Shown: positions 10,960 to 22,824 of the stretch, piece after piece
How positions within the stretch are numbered: the stretch's first letter is position 1
How the letters are laid out: the number at the start of each line of letters is the position of its first letter
Assembly: GCF_024713945.1 (NCBI RefSeq)
Contig: NC_134678.1
Coordinates: forward strand, 3,658,001 to 3,722,000
Source: Dermatophagoides farinae
Lineage: Eukaryota > Arthropoda > Arachnida > Sarcoptiformes > Pyroglyphidae
Length of the DNA stretch: 64,000 bases
Direction of reading: 5' to 3'
Translations under genes and position numbers: made by a program
The notes under the pieces: model-generated
What the model was told of the DNA's origin: nothing
Database searches by the model: none
Seen by the model: the letters and a program-made list of their open reading frames with translations, nothing else

Positions 10960-11742
10960 TCATTCTTCGAAATATCGATCTTCTTGATCATATTCAAATT
11001 CACGCGACAAATCATATTCTTCATTATTGTCCACTTTTTCATAATTGAAATATTCTCTATCTTCGCCAGCCAAAAAATTCTCAATCATAATCTTTAAAAA
11101 TTCTTGTCGCAATGAATCTTTTTTCTCGTCATTAATCTCTTCTGAATCATCACCGGAAGAATCGTCGATATATTGCGATTCTTTTGTTTGAACTATTCGA
11201 TTTTCTAAATAAACTTGTCGGGCCGTTTCTAAAAGATAAGATGAGAAACCTATTTGATCATAATTTTGATGATAATTGGAATTTTGAAATTCTCTTCTCT
11301 CCTGTTCATTCATATATCGGCCAATCATTTGTTCAAATAAATAGGGATTTCGTGATTGAATTTCAGTATTGGAAAAATATGTCCCTTCTTTCAGCAAGTC
11401 CTGTAATGCTTGAAATCGACGATTACGAAGCAATTTGTTTTTTGATTTGATTTTTGCTTGTAAAATTCCTAGCTGAATTTGAACCTCTTCACAATTGTCA
11501 TTGGAGAAAAAAGTCAATGCCTTTGCATCGAGATATTGACCATATCGCTGTAGAAATAAAGATTTATTTGAATGGAGTAAATTTTCAACGATAATTCGTC
11601 TTTCATTTAATGATAGGTCAGGATCATTTATTTGTTGATGGATGAAAAATGCATTTCTTTCATTAATGATCGATTCGATTATTTTGTTTTTCAGCACTTT
11701 GAAAGAATTCGATGATTCTTGATCTTCGCTCATAATTGTCAT
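10960..11742 (-). CDS. CCDC97: CCDC97-like protein
   Basis: Single-exon, 260 residues. CCDC97 homologues are small, acidic proteins reported with the SF3b part of the U2 snRNP. Seen: a block FLQRYGQYLD...LTFF, then a NRRFQALQDL...GTYFSNTEIQSRNPYLFEQMIGRYMNEQE segment, which is the family core (F-R-Y-G-x-Y-L and P-x-L-Y-E-Q-x-I-G-x-Y-L-T-x-E-E in other animals), then a highly acidic C-terminal third. Two in-frame ATGs lie near the start (MTIMSED); the second may be used. It ends about 100 bp from the aralar stop in convergent orientation. Confidence 0.8.
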   Translation of the reverse strand: MTIMSEDQESSNSFKVLKNKIIESIINERNAFFIHQQINDPDLSLNERRIIVENLLHSNKSLFLQRYGQYLDAKALTFFSNDNCEEVQIQLGILQAKIKSKNKLLRNRRFQALQDLLKEGTYFSNTEIQSRNPYLFEQMIGRYMNEQERREFQNSNYHQNYDQIGFSSYLLETARQVYLENRIVQTKESQYIDDSSGDDSEEINDEKKDSLRQEFLKIMIENFLAGEDREYFNYEKVDNNEEYDLSREFEYDQEDRYFEE

Positions 11743-11995
11743 TGTAATGATAATTATTATTTTTCATTTAATCATAATCGTAGTTTGAATCAAGATTTTA
11801 ATGAGCAATCAATGATCGATTGATTTGACATTTTTTTAATCATTGCCATCTGGCGATAGCATTATACATCATAATTGAATTTCATTTTATAAAGTAAATT
11901 TTAATTGGATTAAATACTAAAAAAATAAAAATAAAAATTTTTGTTTGATTCACGAAAAAAAGATAATTGTGTATTTTAGAATCAAATATCTAAAA

Positions 11996-12874
11996 TTATG
12001 GGTGAGTAGGAAGCTGTGGAGGTAATTTGGAAGTTTGATGAGGCATTGGCTGCATTTGTACTTGAGTAGAATGATGTATTTGTGAAGGAATCATTGATTC
12101 AGGTGTTGTTTTAATTTGTTTAACGCTTTCGGAAAGTATTTCATATATAGATTTTGCATAAGTAACCTGTTTTTTGATAACATTCAAATAAGATGCATAT
12201 GATTTTGGTTGAGAATTATCGGGCATCATTGTCGGTTGTTCCAAACTAAATTCATTCGAAACTTGAAATGGTAAATAAGTTTTGCTATCGCGCGATTGGA
12301 TAGTACATTCCAGAATGGTTCGCTGATGATTCAAAAAATGGAAAAAAATAAAATTAATAAAATCATTGGCAAGACTATTATTACAAAATACACTTACTAA
12401 ACATAATTCAATCTGGTTGCAAAGCGCCAATATGTCTTCAAGCGATTTTTCCAATTTCGGCGGTTGTTCCAGATTTTTGTTGCTAAAATCGATAATCATC
12501 AAAAAATAAGCTATACATACAATTGAATAACACTTACAAGTTATCTATTTGTGTACTATAATCTAGATTCATTCCAGAGATTATGAAAAAATTCTAAATG
12601 AAAAAAATTAATGAGTTAATCAAAAAAAAGGAATGAATCTGTTCAACATTACTCTTAATGTCTCACGAAGCATTGAAATCAAATTTTTCAAACGATGAAG
12701 ATCATGATGAGTATTGGACATTTGATGTGATGATGTTTGTGGCGGAGGTTGTGGTGGATGACTAGCCGATGGATTCGGTAATATTTGGTGTGGTGATGCT
12801 GTATTCGAAACTTGTGTGGGTGGAATATTTCCCGGACCTACCATCATATTCGAGTTAACTTGATTCGGATTCAT
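11996..12874 (-). CDS. MED29: Mediator complex subunit 29 (intersex)
   Basis: Tail/head-junction subunit of Mediator, nuclear. Four exons: 12874-12653, 12593-12538, 12482-12398 and 12322-11996; 229 residues (human 200). Seen: a Pro/Gln/His-rich disordered N-terminus, then LKNLISMLRETLR, matching the family's MLIPQLKESL helix; after splicing LEDILALCNQIELCLRT, matching EFYALCDQLELCLR; and PKSYASYLNVIKKQVTYAK, matching PYPQYLAVIKAQISCAK. Each join was checked by phase. The third intron removes an open tail that would otherwise extend the frame. Head-to-head with YIPF6. Confidence 0.9.
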
Positions 12875-13159
12875 TGTGGGTGTATTGAGGTTACAAGGTT
12901 TCTCTGGGGTTCAATTAACAATCAAGTAAATAAGAAGTAAACAAAAGAATTTTCTTGTTATGACAAGTATAAATTAATTATTACGAATACAATTTTGCAC
13001 TCACAAACAAAATACATTGTAAAAATATGATATATAACGTTGGTTATGTATGACACAGGTAATAATTATTGTTGACAATTTTAATTTATACGATGAGCTG
13101 TAGCTCATATCATCACTTTTAGGTATTCGAGTTTAATAAATTGTTTTAAAATTCTATTT
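12875..13159. promoter_or_regulatory. Bidirectional promoter region, MED29/YIPF6
   Basis: 285 bp between the divergent start codons of MED29 and YIPF6, so both promoters must lie here or overlap the genes. A short inverted repeat, ATGAGCT-GT-AGCTCAT, sits near 13092-13107 in the YIPF6 leader. No classical TATA box is evident. Confidence 0.5.
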
Positions 13160-13873
13160 ATGATGAATTCGATAGGAACAGCAGCCGGTCACAATTCAGC
13201 AATGATGCCAGAAAATATCAGCTCATGGGATACATTGGATGAACCGATTTGGGACACAATTCATCGTGATTTGTTCAACATTTATTCAAAATTGAAATTT
13301 GTCTTCTTACCGGTGTCGGAGAATGATATCTATTTAAATGTCTGTAAAAATTGGGATCTTTGGGGTCCATTCATATTCTATGCATTCATTGCATTCACCA
13401 CTAATAGTTGTAATCCAGAATTATGTACCGGTTATCATCAATCAAATTTTTCTTCAATTTTTGTATTAATGTGGATCGCTAATTTTATCATCTCGATGAA
13501 TTGTAAATTTTTATTGAAAAATTCAAATTTCGAACAAATATTGGAAACATCTTTCGGTGATTCAAATCAATTGCCAGTAAAAAGATTACGACAAATGTCC
13601 ATATTTCAATTACTTTGCCTTTTCGGTTATTCAATGGCCATACCAAGTATCGGAATTTTAGTCATCAAAATTTCATCGTTATTATTCAGATCATCGTTTT
13701 TATTTTTTTATGAAAAAATTCTAATGATCATCATTTTTTGTTTTATTTATCCGATCATGTCATGTGCACGAATGTTATCGTCAAACATTTGTAATGAAAA
13801 ATATTTCCTATTTATGTATCCAATTTGTTTATTCTTTTTCACATTAAGTTTGTATATCCATACATTTGTTTGA
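13160..13873 (+). CDS. YIPF6: YIPF6 (Yip1-domain Golgi membrane protein)
   Basis: Yip1-family five-pass membrane protein of the Golgi that binds Rab GTPases and supports ER-Golgi traffic. Single exon, 237 residues (human 236). Seen: the diagnostic cytosolic block TLDEPIWDTIHRDL...KLKFVFLP, then WDLWGP entering the first membrane segment, and five hydrophobic stretches across residues ~70-235. Start: two adjacent ATGs at 13160; the first is annotated. The proteolipid gene follows 241 bp downstream on the same strand. Confidence 0.9.
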   Translation: MMNSIGTAAGHNSAMMPENISSWDTLDEPIWDTIHRDLFNIYSKLKFVFLPVSENDIYLNVCKNWDLWGPFIFYAFIAFTTNSCNPELCTGYHQSNFSSIFVLMWIANFIISMNCKFLLKNSNFEQILETSFGDSNQLPVKRLRQMSIFQLLCLFGYSMAIPSIGILVIKISSLLFRSSFLFFYEKILMIIIFCFIYPIMSCARMLSSNICNEKYFLFMYPICLFFFTLSLYIHTFV

Positions 13874-14114
13874 GTTTTACGTTGCAAAGTTGTTATCATT
13901 TATGTAACGTAGGTAACTTTTTTTTGTTTGTTTGTATTAATGAGAATGATTTGGTTTTTTTTTCATCATTCACTGATAATGTATCTAGGCGTCATAGATT
14001 CGATCATCATATCAACGACAATATGCCTCATATAAATGCACATACATCAAATTGAATAAATGATAAATTGATCCACCATATGTCATAATAATTCGATCAG
14101 ATAATTAATTCAAA

Positions 14115-14974
14115 ATGTTTCATAAATTTCCATATGGTTCATTGATATTTTCCATGCTGTTCATCTGTGGTGTCAGCATCAACATTTACTGTATAATAAA
14201 ATTGACCAATATTTATTCATTATTCGCTTATGACATGTTGAAACGAAAAGATTATTTATGGTAATTTAAGATATTGATTTTTTTTTAAATTTTGACAAGA
14301 AAGATTATCTTATTTTTCATAGGATCAAAGATATTAGAATTAATTTGATTGTATTTTATGCAATCACAATGATGTTAATCTGCTACAATTTGGTCATTTC
14401 ATTTCGAATAACAATCAATTCAAATGATGCCATATCTACACCTATAACTAAGAAGAAATCTAAACGTATATATTGTCTTGATTCGGGAATCATTCAGAAA
14501 ATAGTGTTTGCAATCAATCAATTGATTATGGTCGCATTCTTCATTGTAACAATGTTGATTATAATTGAATTTTTTGTTTTATGGACACTTACACATCTCT
14601 GTACGGATGGATCTAATATTATGCGTTTAATGCCACAAGATCAATATAAAACGGATCGACTTCCAGGCGAAATGGGACAATTTCTTGATTTAAGAGAATT
14701 TGCACCAATACTTGGTTTGCGTATGAATGAAACTCAATTTCTATATTTCGATAATGATAGATTGAAAATGTTCTGCGATGATTATGTTTCAATATCCTAT
14801 CTTTACAGTATAATTTTCTTCATTTCATCACTAATCACCTACTATTCATTGGTACAATTAAACATTTTATTAGCCAGTAATATAAGCAAAGATTCGATAC
14901 GAAAAGATTTTCAAGATGTAATGTTTCTTTATTTTAATGATGTAGCATTGATAAATTCTGAACAGAGAAAATGA
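14115..14974 (+). CDS. M6: M6/DM20-type proteolipid (myelin PLP family)
   Basis: Four-pass membrane protein of the proteolipid/GPM6 family, which shapes plasma-membrane protrusions and, in insects, acts at cell junctions. Two exons, 14115-14260 and 14323-14974; 265 residues. Seen: FPYGSLI at the first membrane segment (matching VPYATLI in insect M6), four hydrophobic segments, and between TM3 and TM4 a long extracellular loop with LC...G and LKMFCDDY, which matches the family's disulphide-bonded loop (KAFCxD). The loop is longer than usual and carries an N-glycosylation site (NET). An additional 5' exon with the cysteine-rich N-terminus cannot be excluded. Confidence 0.7.
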
Positions 14975-15050
14975 GAATAAACATAACAATAAATTATTAA
15001 TTCAACAAAAAAAAATCAATCAAAGCATATTAATTAAAGTTTTTATAATG

Positions 15051-15400
15051 TCATGCGGTTATTTTTTCCGTTGCCAATTGCTTTTTTGTCTTTATTGTTT
15101 CTTTCGCTTCAATTATATTATCGATATCATCCATATCATAAATGACTTTGATGATCAACGAACAGCTAACACAACTGGCCACAACTTCTCCATTCAATAA
15201 ATCATCCTAAATATATAATCATCATCATTTAGTTTAATATTATCATCAATCAAAATGTTTACAAAACATTCATCGTCACTTACCTTAAGTATGGTGAAAA
15301 GATCACCACATGGACATGGATAGCTGAAAGTTTCGGTTTCTGGATCATAATCGAAATCCTCAATCTCCACTTCATCATGATAAATTCCGGAATCGGACAT
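15051..15400 (-). CDS. DPH3: Diphthamide biosynthesis protein 3 (CSL zinc finger)
   Basis: Iron/zinc CSL-finger electron donor for the Dph1-Dph2 step of diphthamide synthesis on elongation factor 2, also linked to Elongator. Two exons, 15400-15284 and 15206-15051; 90 residues. Seen: [12 protein letters not shown], the family N-terminal signature, then YPCPCGD (first metal ligands, CxC) and, after the 77 bp intron, [13 protein letters not shown] (CxxC pair). Unspliced reading would miss the second pair of ligands, so the splice is needed for function. Confidence 0.95.
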
Positions 15401-15590
15401 TCTGATTCGATTGAAGAATTATAGAAATTATATAATTCTAAAATCTGATACACAAAAACCATTCAACCAGGCACACACATGTGGCAAACATGAGAAATTC
15501 ATGTGCGTGTTGACAACTCACTCAACCTATAAACTTGGCAAAAAAAAATATATGTAGGAAATATGAAAAGAAATAAAATATGACTTTTAT

Positions 15591-16259
15591 TCAAAAATCG
15601 ATGAAAATTCGATTGCTTATATCTTCAATAAGCCAATCCATTGATTCAAAAATATTTGTTCCGTCTATTGCGCTACAGGGAAATATTTTCCAATGATGAG
15701 ATTTAATTTTATTCAATTCAAGATAATTTTCTATCTCTTTTAATGTCAAAGCATTCTGTATATCTTGTTTGTTGGCTAATATTAGCAGTGTGGCACCCAA
15801 AAGACGTTCTTCAGTGATTATCTCTTGTAATTGTTTTTTACAATCAGCTAAACGTAATCGATCACAGCTATCAATGACAAAAATCAATCCATCCGTATCT
15901 TCATAATAATTTTTCCAATATGCTCTTAAACTTTTTTGTCCGCCAACATCCCAAATATTTAGATTATAACTATGAGTGGAATGAACAAGTGTAATGAACA
16001 ATAGGAAATTCAATTAATGATATCATACTTTTGGTAGCTGAAAGAATTGATTGTAAAACCAAGAGTCGGTGAAACCGATTGTACATCTTCATTTTTTAAT
16101 CGTTTCAAAACGGTTGTTTTACCCGCATTATCTAAACCCCTGTAATAAAGAACGTATTCATATGCAACAATGAAATAAATAAAATTGACTTACAAGAATA
16201 ATATTCGAATTTCCTTTTCTTTTTGTTTCACTTTTTTAATGATTGACAGCAGAACCATT
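15591..16259 (-). CDS. ARL2: ADP-ribosylation factor-like protein 2, with an apparent 1-base frameshift
   Basis: Small GTPase that regulates tubulin-folding cofactors and releases prenylated or myristoylated cargo. Exons 16259-16195, 16140-16029 and 15969-15591. Seen: N-terminal helix then GLDNAGKTT (P-loop), SPTLGF (switch I), WDVGGQKSLR (switch II), NKQD, and SHHW near the end; ARL2 is favoured over ARL3 by the KSLR...YWKNYY and SHHW context. The exon lengths sum to 3n+1. The P-loop half and the SPTLGF half of exon 2 are in different frames, shifted by one base near 16078-16083, where the coding strand reads ACAAATCGG. Removing one A would give the exact family spacing. This is either an assembly/read error or an inactivating change; everything else looks conserved, so I favour an error. 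Confidence 0.85.
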
Positions 16260-16437
16260 TTTAATAATTTTTTGATTGTTGAAATGATCTGTCTTATTGA
16301 GCCATAAAAAAATTGTTTTACATTGTTTTTGAATAGCTCATAAACAAAATGAAAACTTGCTCACATTCAATGTGATCAAATTTTACGAAATTTCGAGCAT
16401 CGAAATTTTGAAACTAATTATTATTTTTTAAATTTAA
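16260..16437. promoter_or_regulatory. Bidirectional promoter region, ARL2/KAT5
   Basis: Only 178 bp separate the start codons of ARL2 (minus) and KAT5 (plus). Both promoters and 5' UTRs must fit in this AT-rich gap. I see no TATA box or clear factor site. Confidence 0.55.
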
Positions 16438-18031
<1,594 letters not shown>

Positions 18032-18116
18032 ACGATTTATATATTTCATTCGTACATTTTTTGTAAACATAGTTCCTTCTCCCTTAGAGTTTTTTTTTAA
18101 CGAATCCCAATAAAAT

Positions 18117-20006
18117 TTAAATCTGTAAACTTTTTCGTAACGATGGACTGTTTTTTAAATATCGTGAAACACGAGGACGGATTTTTGTTGTTCGTGATGG
18201 CTGAAATTTTCCTTTGCTCAATGATTGTTTTCCATATTGCCATATATAACTAATGATCTTACGACTTACTAATTCGCCAATATCATAGGTTTTGACAAAT
18301 GAAAATCCCAACCAGATACTCAATAATCCACCAAAATATGAAATGAATTCCACAAACTGTTGATGATGGTTAATAAATAGAAAGTGTTAATCTGGAAATA
18401 CATTTTTTTTTCATTTTCAATGTTCCTGACCTCATATTTGGGCTGATAATCTTGGATTGATTGTTCCGATGACCAGAAACGAATGGAAATCAATGTACAA
18501 CATTTTCTCAAAGTCATGTCATATTTTTTACTATGGTCCTTTTCAAAAAGTGTGAAAAGTTGTCGTTAATATATTAAATCAGTAAACTTACAATTCGCTC
18601 CTGAGAAGGCCATATGACACTTTGTCGCAAAATTTCATAACTATCTGACCTATCGTTCAAATATGATGATAGATTTTTTTTAATAAATTAAATCTGAAAC
18701 TTACTTGCATTCGATTTTGCATAAATTTTTACATCGTTTCTCATGATTGGCAAAACAAAAATGAAACCAATTTCTTTCTTTAGAAGAATTGTCGCCAACA
18801 ATATTGGTTCCATCGCGCCATGAACACCATTTTAAATGATTATTCGAATTGTTTTGATCCAAAACAATAAAGGGTAATTCGGGTGGCCAACATTTACAAA
18901 GATTAATTGTTTGTTTTGCTATGCAATCCATAATGCATGTTTCACGTGACATTACACGAATTTGACTTTCGCTTTTATCCATGTGACTTTTTTCCCGATC
19001 ATAATTGACACAATCCGTCACGTAAGGTGAAGGTAAATATTTACCACTTTCTTTGCTAATATAAAACTCATAATAATAACCTGGATAAACGATAAAATTT
19101 CTATTACGAATCGGTGGCAATTCATTCTCATCATGAATGGCCAAATGGCCCATGACTTTTTCATTCAAGGTAGTTCTTTGATCCAAACTGAAATTGATCA
19201 TCATTCGAAACACTTCGTTTGGATGAAACGGTTGATCGGCAATTTCCAGATTCAATGAATCTTCCACTCCACGTATCACAGGCGATTGAGAAATTCCTGA
19301 CTTGATGGCAATCTCCTTTAATGTACGGTTTTCTGATCGTCTAAAAACAGTGAAACAATTGCCCAATTCTTGAGCACTTTGAATTACATTGGAATGATCT
19401 CTGTATAGAAAAAACAGTAAAAAAAATTAACCAAGATCCCGGTGAACCACATATTTTTTTGTTTTGAAACTAACATGCATTTTTTGTCCACATTATAGGG
19501 ATCAGTTGCACATTTAAAATAGCGATTAGTAAGTAGATCATTCCATTCAGTACCTAATTGTGAAAAATCATACACTGGAAGTTGATCCATTAATTTCCGG
19601 ATTGTATGATCAATTAATTTCTGTTTAAGCTAGATATATAGTATATATTAAAACAAACGAAAATTGTTAAAAAAATGTTATCACAAATTTTCAGGTGCCA
19701 TACCAATCTGGTTTGATTCGAATAGAATAGATTTTGTTGAGAAAGTTCCATCAATTTTGTCCACGATTGATTAAATTTAGGATCGATACATTTCATTTTA
19801 TTCAACATGATTAGATTGTTTGTGCATAAAGTGATGGCCGGTAATTCAAGTCGATCCATTATTTCGATAAATGAGAATACGGTAGTTGGAAAAGAAAAGT
19901 ATAGATTAATTATGGAAATCACTTGATATGCACATCCTATTGCACAGAATGTGTAGGCGATCGTCTTTAATGTATATGAGATGATTTTCTTTTTATATGA
20001 TTTCAT
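18117..20006 (-). CDS. DEG/ENaC amiloride-sensitive sodium channel (pickpocket-like)
   Basis: Trimeric, two-pass cation channel of the degenerin/ENaC/ASIC superfamily. Six exons: 20006-19704, 19620-19475, 19400-18705, 18649-18592, 18538-18431, 18356-18117; 516 residues. Seen: a short N-terminus, TM1 with the following LPAITLC (family FPAVTxC), a large cysteine-rich extracellular domain with CxxxCxxxxxxxxCxCWP and KRCKNLCKIECK, and TM2 with the selectivity and degenerin-type sequence FGGLLSIWLGFSFV followed by a cytosolic tail. The six-exon join keeps phase throughout. The family is expanded and divergent in arthropods, so no subunit name is offered. The ligand is unknown. Confidence 0.9.
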
Positions 20007-20083
20007 TTTTATTCAATTTATATTAAGATTTATGCTGTGGTTAATTAAAATTTGTTGTTGTTTTTTTTTGTCAAATGCAATGT

Positions 20084-20116
<33 letters not shown>

Positions 20117-20241
20117 TAATACTATATAAAATAAATTTTTTTCTTTGGCGACAAAATCGGTTAGCAATATAATAATTTCAGTTTTTTTTTGTTTTATTTG
20201 TGCTGATCTGATTGATCACGGTGATGACAATTTTTTTTCCT

Positions 20242-21556
20242 TTAGAAAAAAATTGATTTAGCCGAAATCATATGTTGTGTGTATTTCTTTTTGAGACGTT
20301 TCTTAAGTTCCACCGGAAATTTGTCATAACATTTTTTACAGCATGGTTTCAGATCAACATCATAGAATTTGGATTTTTCATTCATTTTTGTTTCACAATA
20401 AGCGCAGGCGAAATGGTCCGGACACCAGGCTTTGTTTAAGGCAGTTATTGTATCACCAATGATTACTTTACTGCAGACAAAACAAACATTGCCGAATAAT
20501 TGATGATAATGTGTTTCACAATAAGCCAGTCCCTGTATATGAACAAACGGAATGAATCTAAATGATTGAAATCGATCGATCTAAATAATTTATCCCACCT
20601 TTTTTTCATAATGCTTGTGTCCGAAAAATGGTTTTTCACATTTAGCACAGACAAAATGTTCAACATGCCATTGTTTACCTAAAGCAGTAACCACACGTTC
20701 TTCGATTGGACGACGGCAAGCACCACAAATCGGTATTCCCATTTTGTCATGACATCGTAGACAATATAGTTCACCTTTGATTTCTCTTGCACTCGATGTC
20801 AATTCAATACCGCAATTTTTACAATTAAAATGATAAGGATGATAAGCTTCATTCTATTTGCAAGAACATTTGTCCAATGGATCATCCATCATTAGAATTT
20901 TAATGAATAATAAATTTATAAATATTTAAGGTTTAAACTAACTTTATATTTAAGTGGAGCGCCTTCATCAATAATGGCTTTACATTTGAAACAAATGTAC
21001 TTTCCAATTGCAGCAGCTTTTTCTTTTTCATTGCACGGTTGACATAAGGCTCGACCGGCATTCTTGAAAAAACCTTTGTCGGTTAAAATATCTTGGCACA
21101 ATTCACATTTGAAGCAATTGGGGCACCAATTGGCATTCATTGCTTTAATAACTCGACCTGATATGAGAAAAGTTCCAGCCATGAAAACAACGAATATCCA
21201 TAACAAATCTAGAATTCATGTTGAAATCTTACCAATTATGAATTCACTACATTTTACACAACAAGGAGCAAATAGTACATGAAAATCATGTTCACAATAT
21301 TTACGGCCTTCAAATTCATAGAATATGGCATCTTTGGTGAATGGACGAAAACATTGGGCACAAACGAAACATTGTTGATGCCATACTTGACCGCCTAAAC
21401 AAACAAACAAATAAATGAAAATCATTTGAATCAAATACACACATCCTTCATGATTAATTATCGACACCAAACATTACCAGCATTCACGAGTTTTTCCCTT
21501 TCTTCGAAGCCTTCATGACAACGAGAACAAACCATTACATCTTCGGTTGAAGTCAT
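20242..21556 (-). CDS. LIMS1: PINCH (five-LIM adaptor of the ILK-PINCH-parvin complex)
   Basis: Focal-adhesion adaptor that binds integrin-linked kinase through LIM1. Five exons: 21556-21478, 21394-21233, 21157-20943, 20853-20599 and 20532-20242; 333 residues, close to other animals. Seen: five consecutive LIM domains, beginning CSRCHEGF...[10 protein letters not shown], with [12 protein letters not shown] and FAPCC, then [13 protein letters not shown]...[14 protein letters not shown] (LIM4) and [11 protein letters not shown] (LIM5). A basic KKRLKKKY tail acts as a nuclear signal in the family. All zinc ligands that I checked are present. Homologous to fly steamer duck and worm unc-97. Confidence 0.95.
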
Positions 21557-22824
21557 CGTTTCATATATAAGAAGTATATCAATACGGGTTTAAGATTTTT
21601 GATTCCCGGATGATATACCTGAATGAACACAATAATAATAATAATAATAAAAAAATTTAATTTTCACATATAATAAAAACTAACACTATACAATAATCAG
21701 TAATGGAAAAGATTGCTTGTCGTCGTATTCGTTTGTTTTAAAGCAAATAACATTTGATTTTGTCATTAACAAAACCATCGTTGTCGTCGTTATATTTTTT
21801 TTTTTTGGCAAATTGCCCCACCAACCAAAAACATTCATTGAAGTTCTCCTACTCGTTTTTTTTTGTTTGCTCATTTTTATGATGATTTCCGCGCGCGAGC
21901 TAACTACAAACATAAATGCAACACATTCCATAATTGGAATACACACACAAACACACACTAATGGTTTTTCTCATTGCATTAATGCTACCATCATATAGGC
22001 CAAAGACTTGCCCAATTATTCCAAAAAAAAAAACTATATTCAACCACCGCCAACGCTGATGATGATATTAGAAAACATACGCACATCCATACAAATTACA
22101 CATGCATCTATTCATGGAAATTGATGTCTATGATCATGATCATGATAGCTGTTTATTCGAATGCGTGTGTGTGTGTGTGTGTGTGTAGCATCAAAAATCA
22201 TTCTTTGTCCATGGATAGTATGCAATGATTTCTAATGAATGAAAGGTTTTTTTTTCATTCAAAAAATGAATGTTTCAAAATTTCCATCACATCAAATCTC
22301 GCCATAATTTGTGGTCATAAGATTAAAATGATTATATGGAGAAAGTTATAATTCAAAATCTCAAAATGGATCATCAAATCAAAAGAAATAATGTCATAAG
22401 CATAAAATAAGAATATTATCCATGAGGATACAAATAAGGACCGAGATAAAGCGGCATCTCGGTTATGATATTATAACAATGGTACATGTCTCACTCAAAC
22501 AAAAAAATCCTTTATAAGAAATAAGTATTACACTTTGAGTTTGTAAATTAACTTCAAACTGTGCCACTACTTTTAAAAAAAAACCGTGGTTTTTTGTTTT
22601 GTTAAATGTGAGATTTGTTCAGATAAGAGGCATCACTGTATTTTATAAATCTATTTCTACATAATGAAAAGACCAAAAGAAATATAGTCTGTTTGTATTT
22701 GAAAAAATTTGATTTGTCATGTTATTTCGTCATTTATATATATTTTATATATTTCATTATTGATCATCAAAAATATTTGCTTTGTTTTATGTCTTCGAAT
22801 TTTTGTTTTGTTAATTTTACAATT
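21557..22824. other. Intergenic region, PINCH to PSME4
   Basis: 1.27 kb between two divergent genes. It contains AT-rich sequence, a (GT)11 tract at 22165-22186 and a CATGATCATGATCATG-like self-complementary run near 22132-22147. No coding evidence. The long open frames across 21686-21998 are on overlapping strands and look like chance in low-complexity DNA. Confidence 0.5.
22165..22186. repeat. (GT)11 microsatellite
   Basis: A perfect dinucleotide run visible in the sequence, in the shared upstream region of PINCH and PSME4. Confidence 0.95.

Noticed and set aside
13825-14055. Small frame overlapping the YIPF6 end
   Set aside because: It overlaps the conserved YIPF6 C-terminus in another frame and has no features of its own.
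21686-21998. Overlapping open frames on both strands between PINCH and PSME4
   Set aside because: Low-complexity, mutually antisense, no family similarity and next to GT/CA repeats; treated as chance.
22693-22824. N-terminal extension of PSME4 from an upstream ATG
   Set aside because: The extra 44 residues are hydrophobic and AT-driven and PA200 proteins start with an acidic region like that after 22825.
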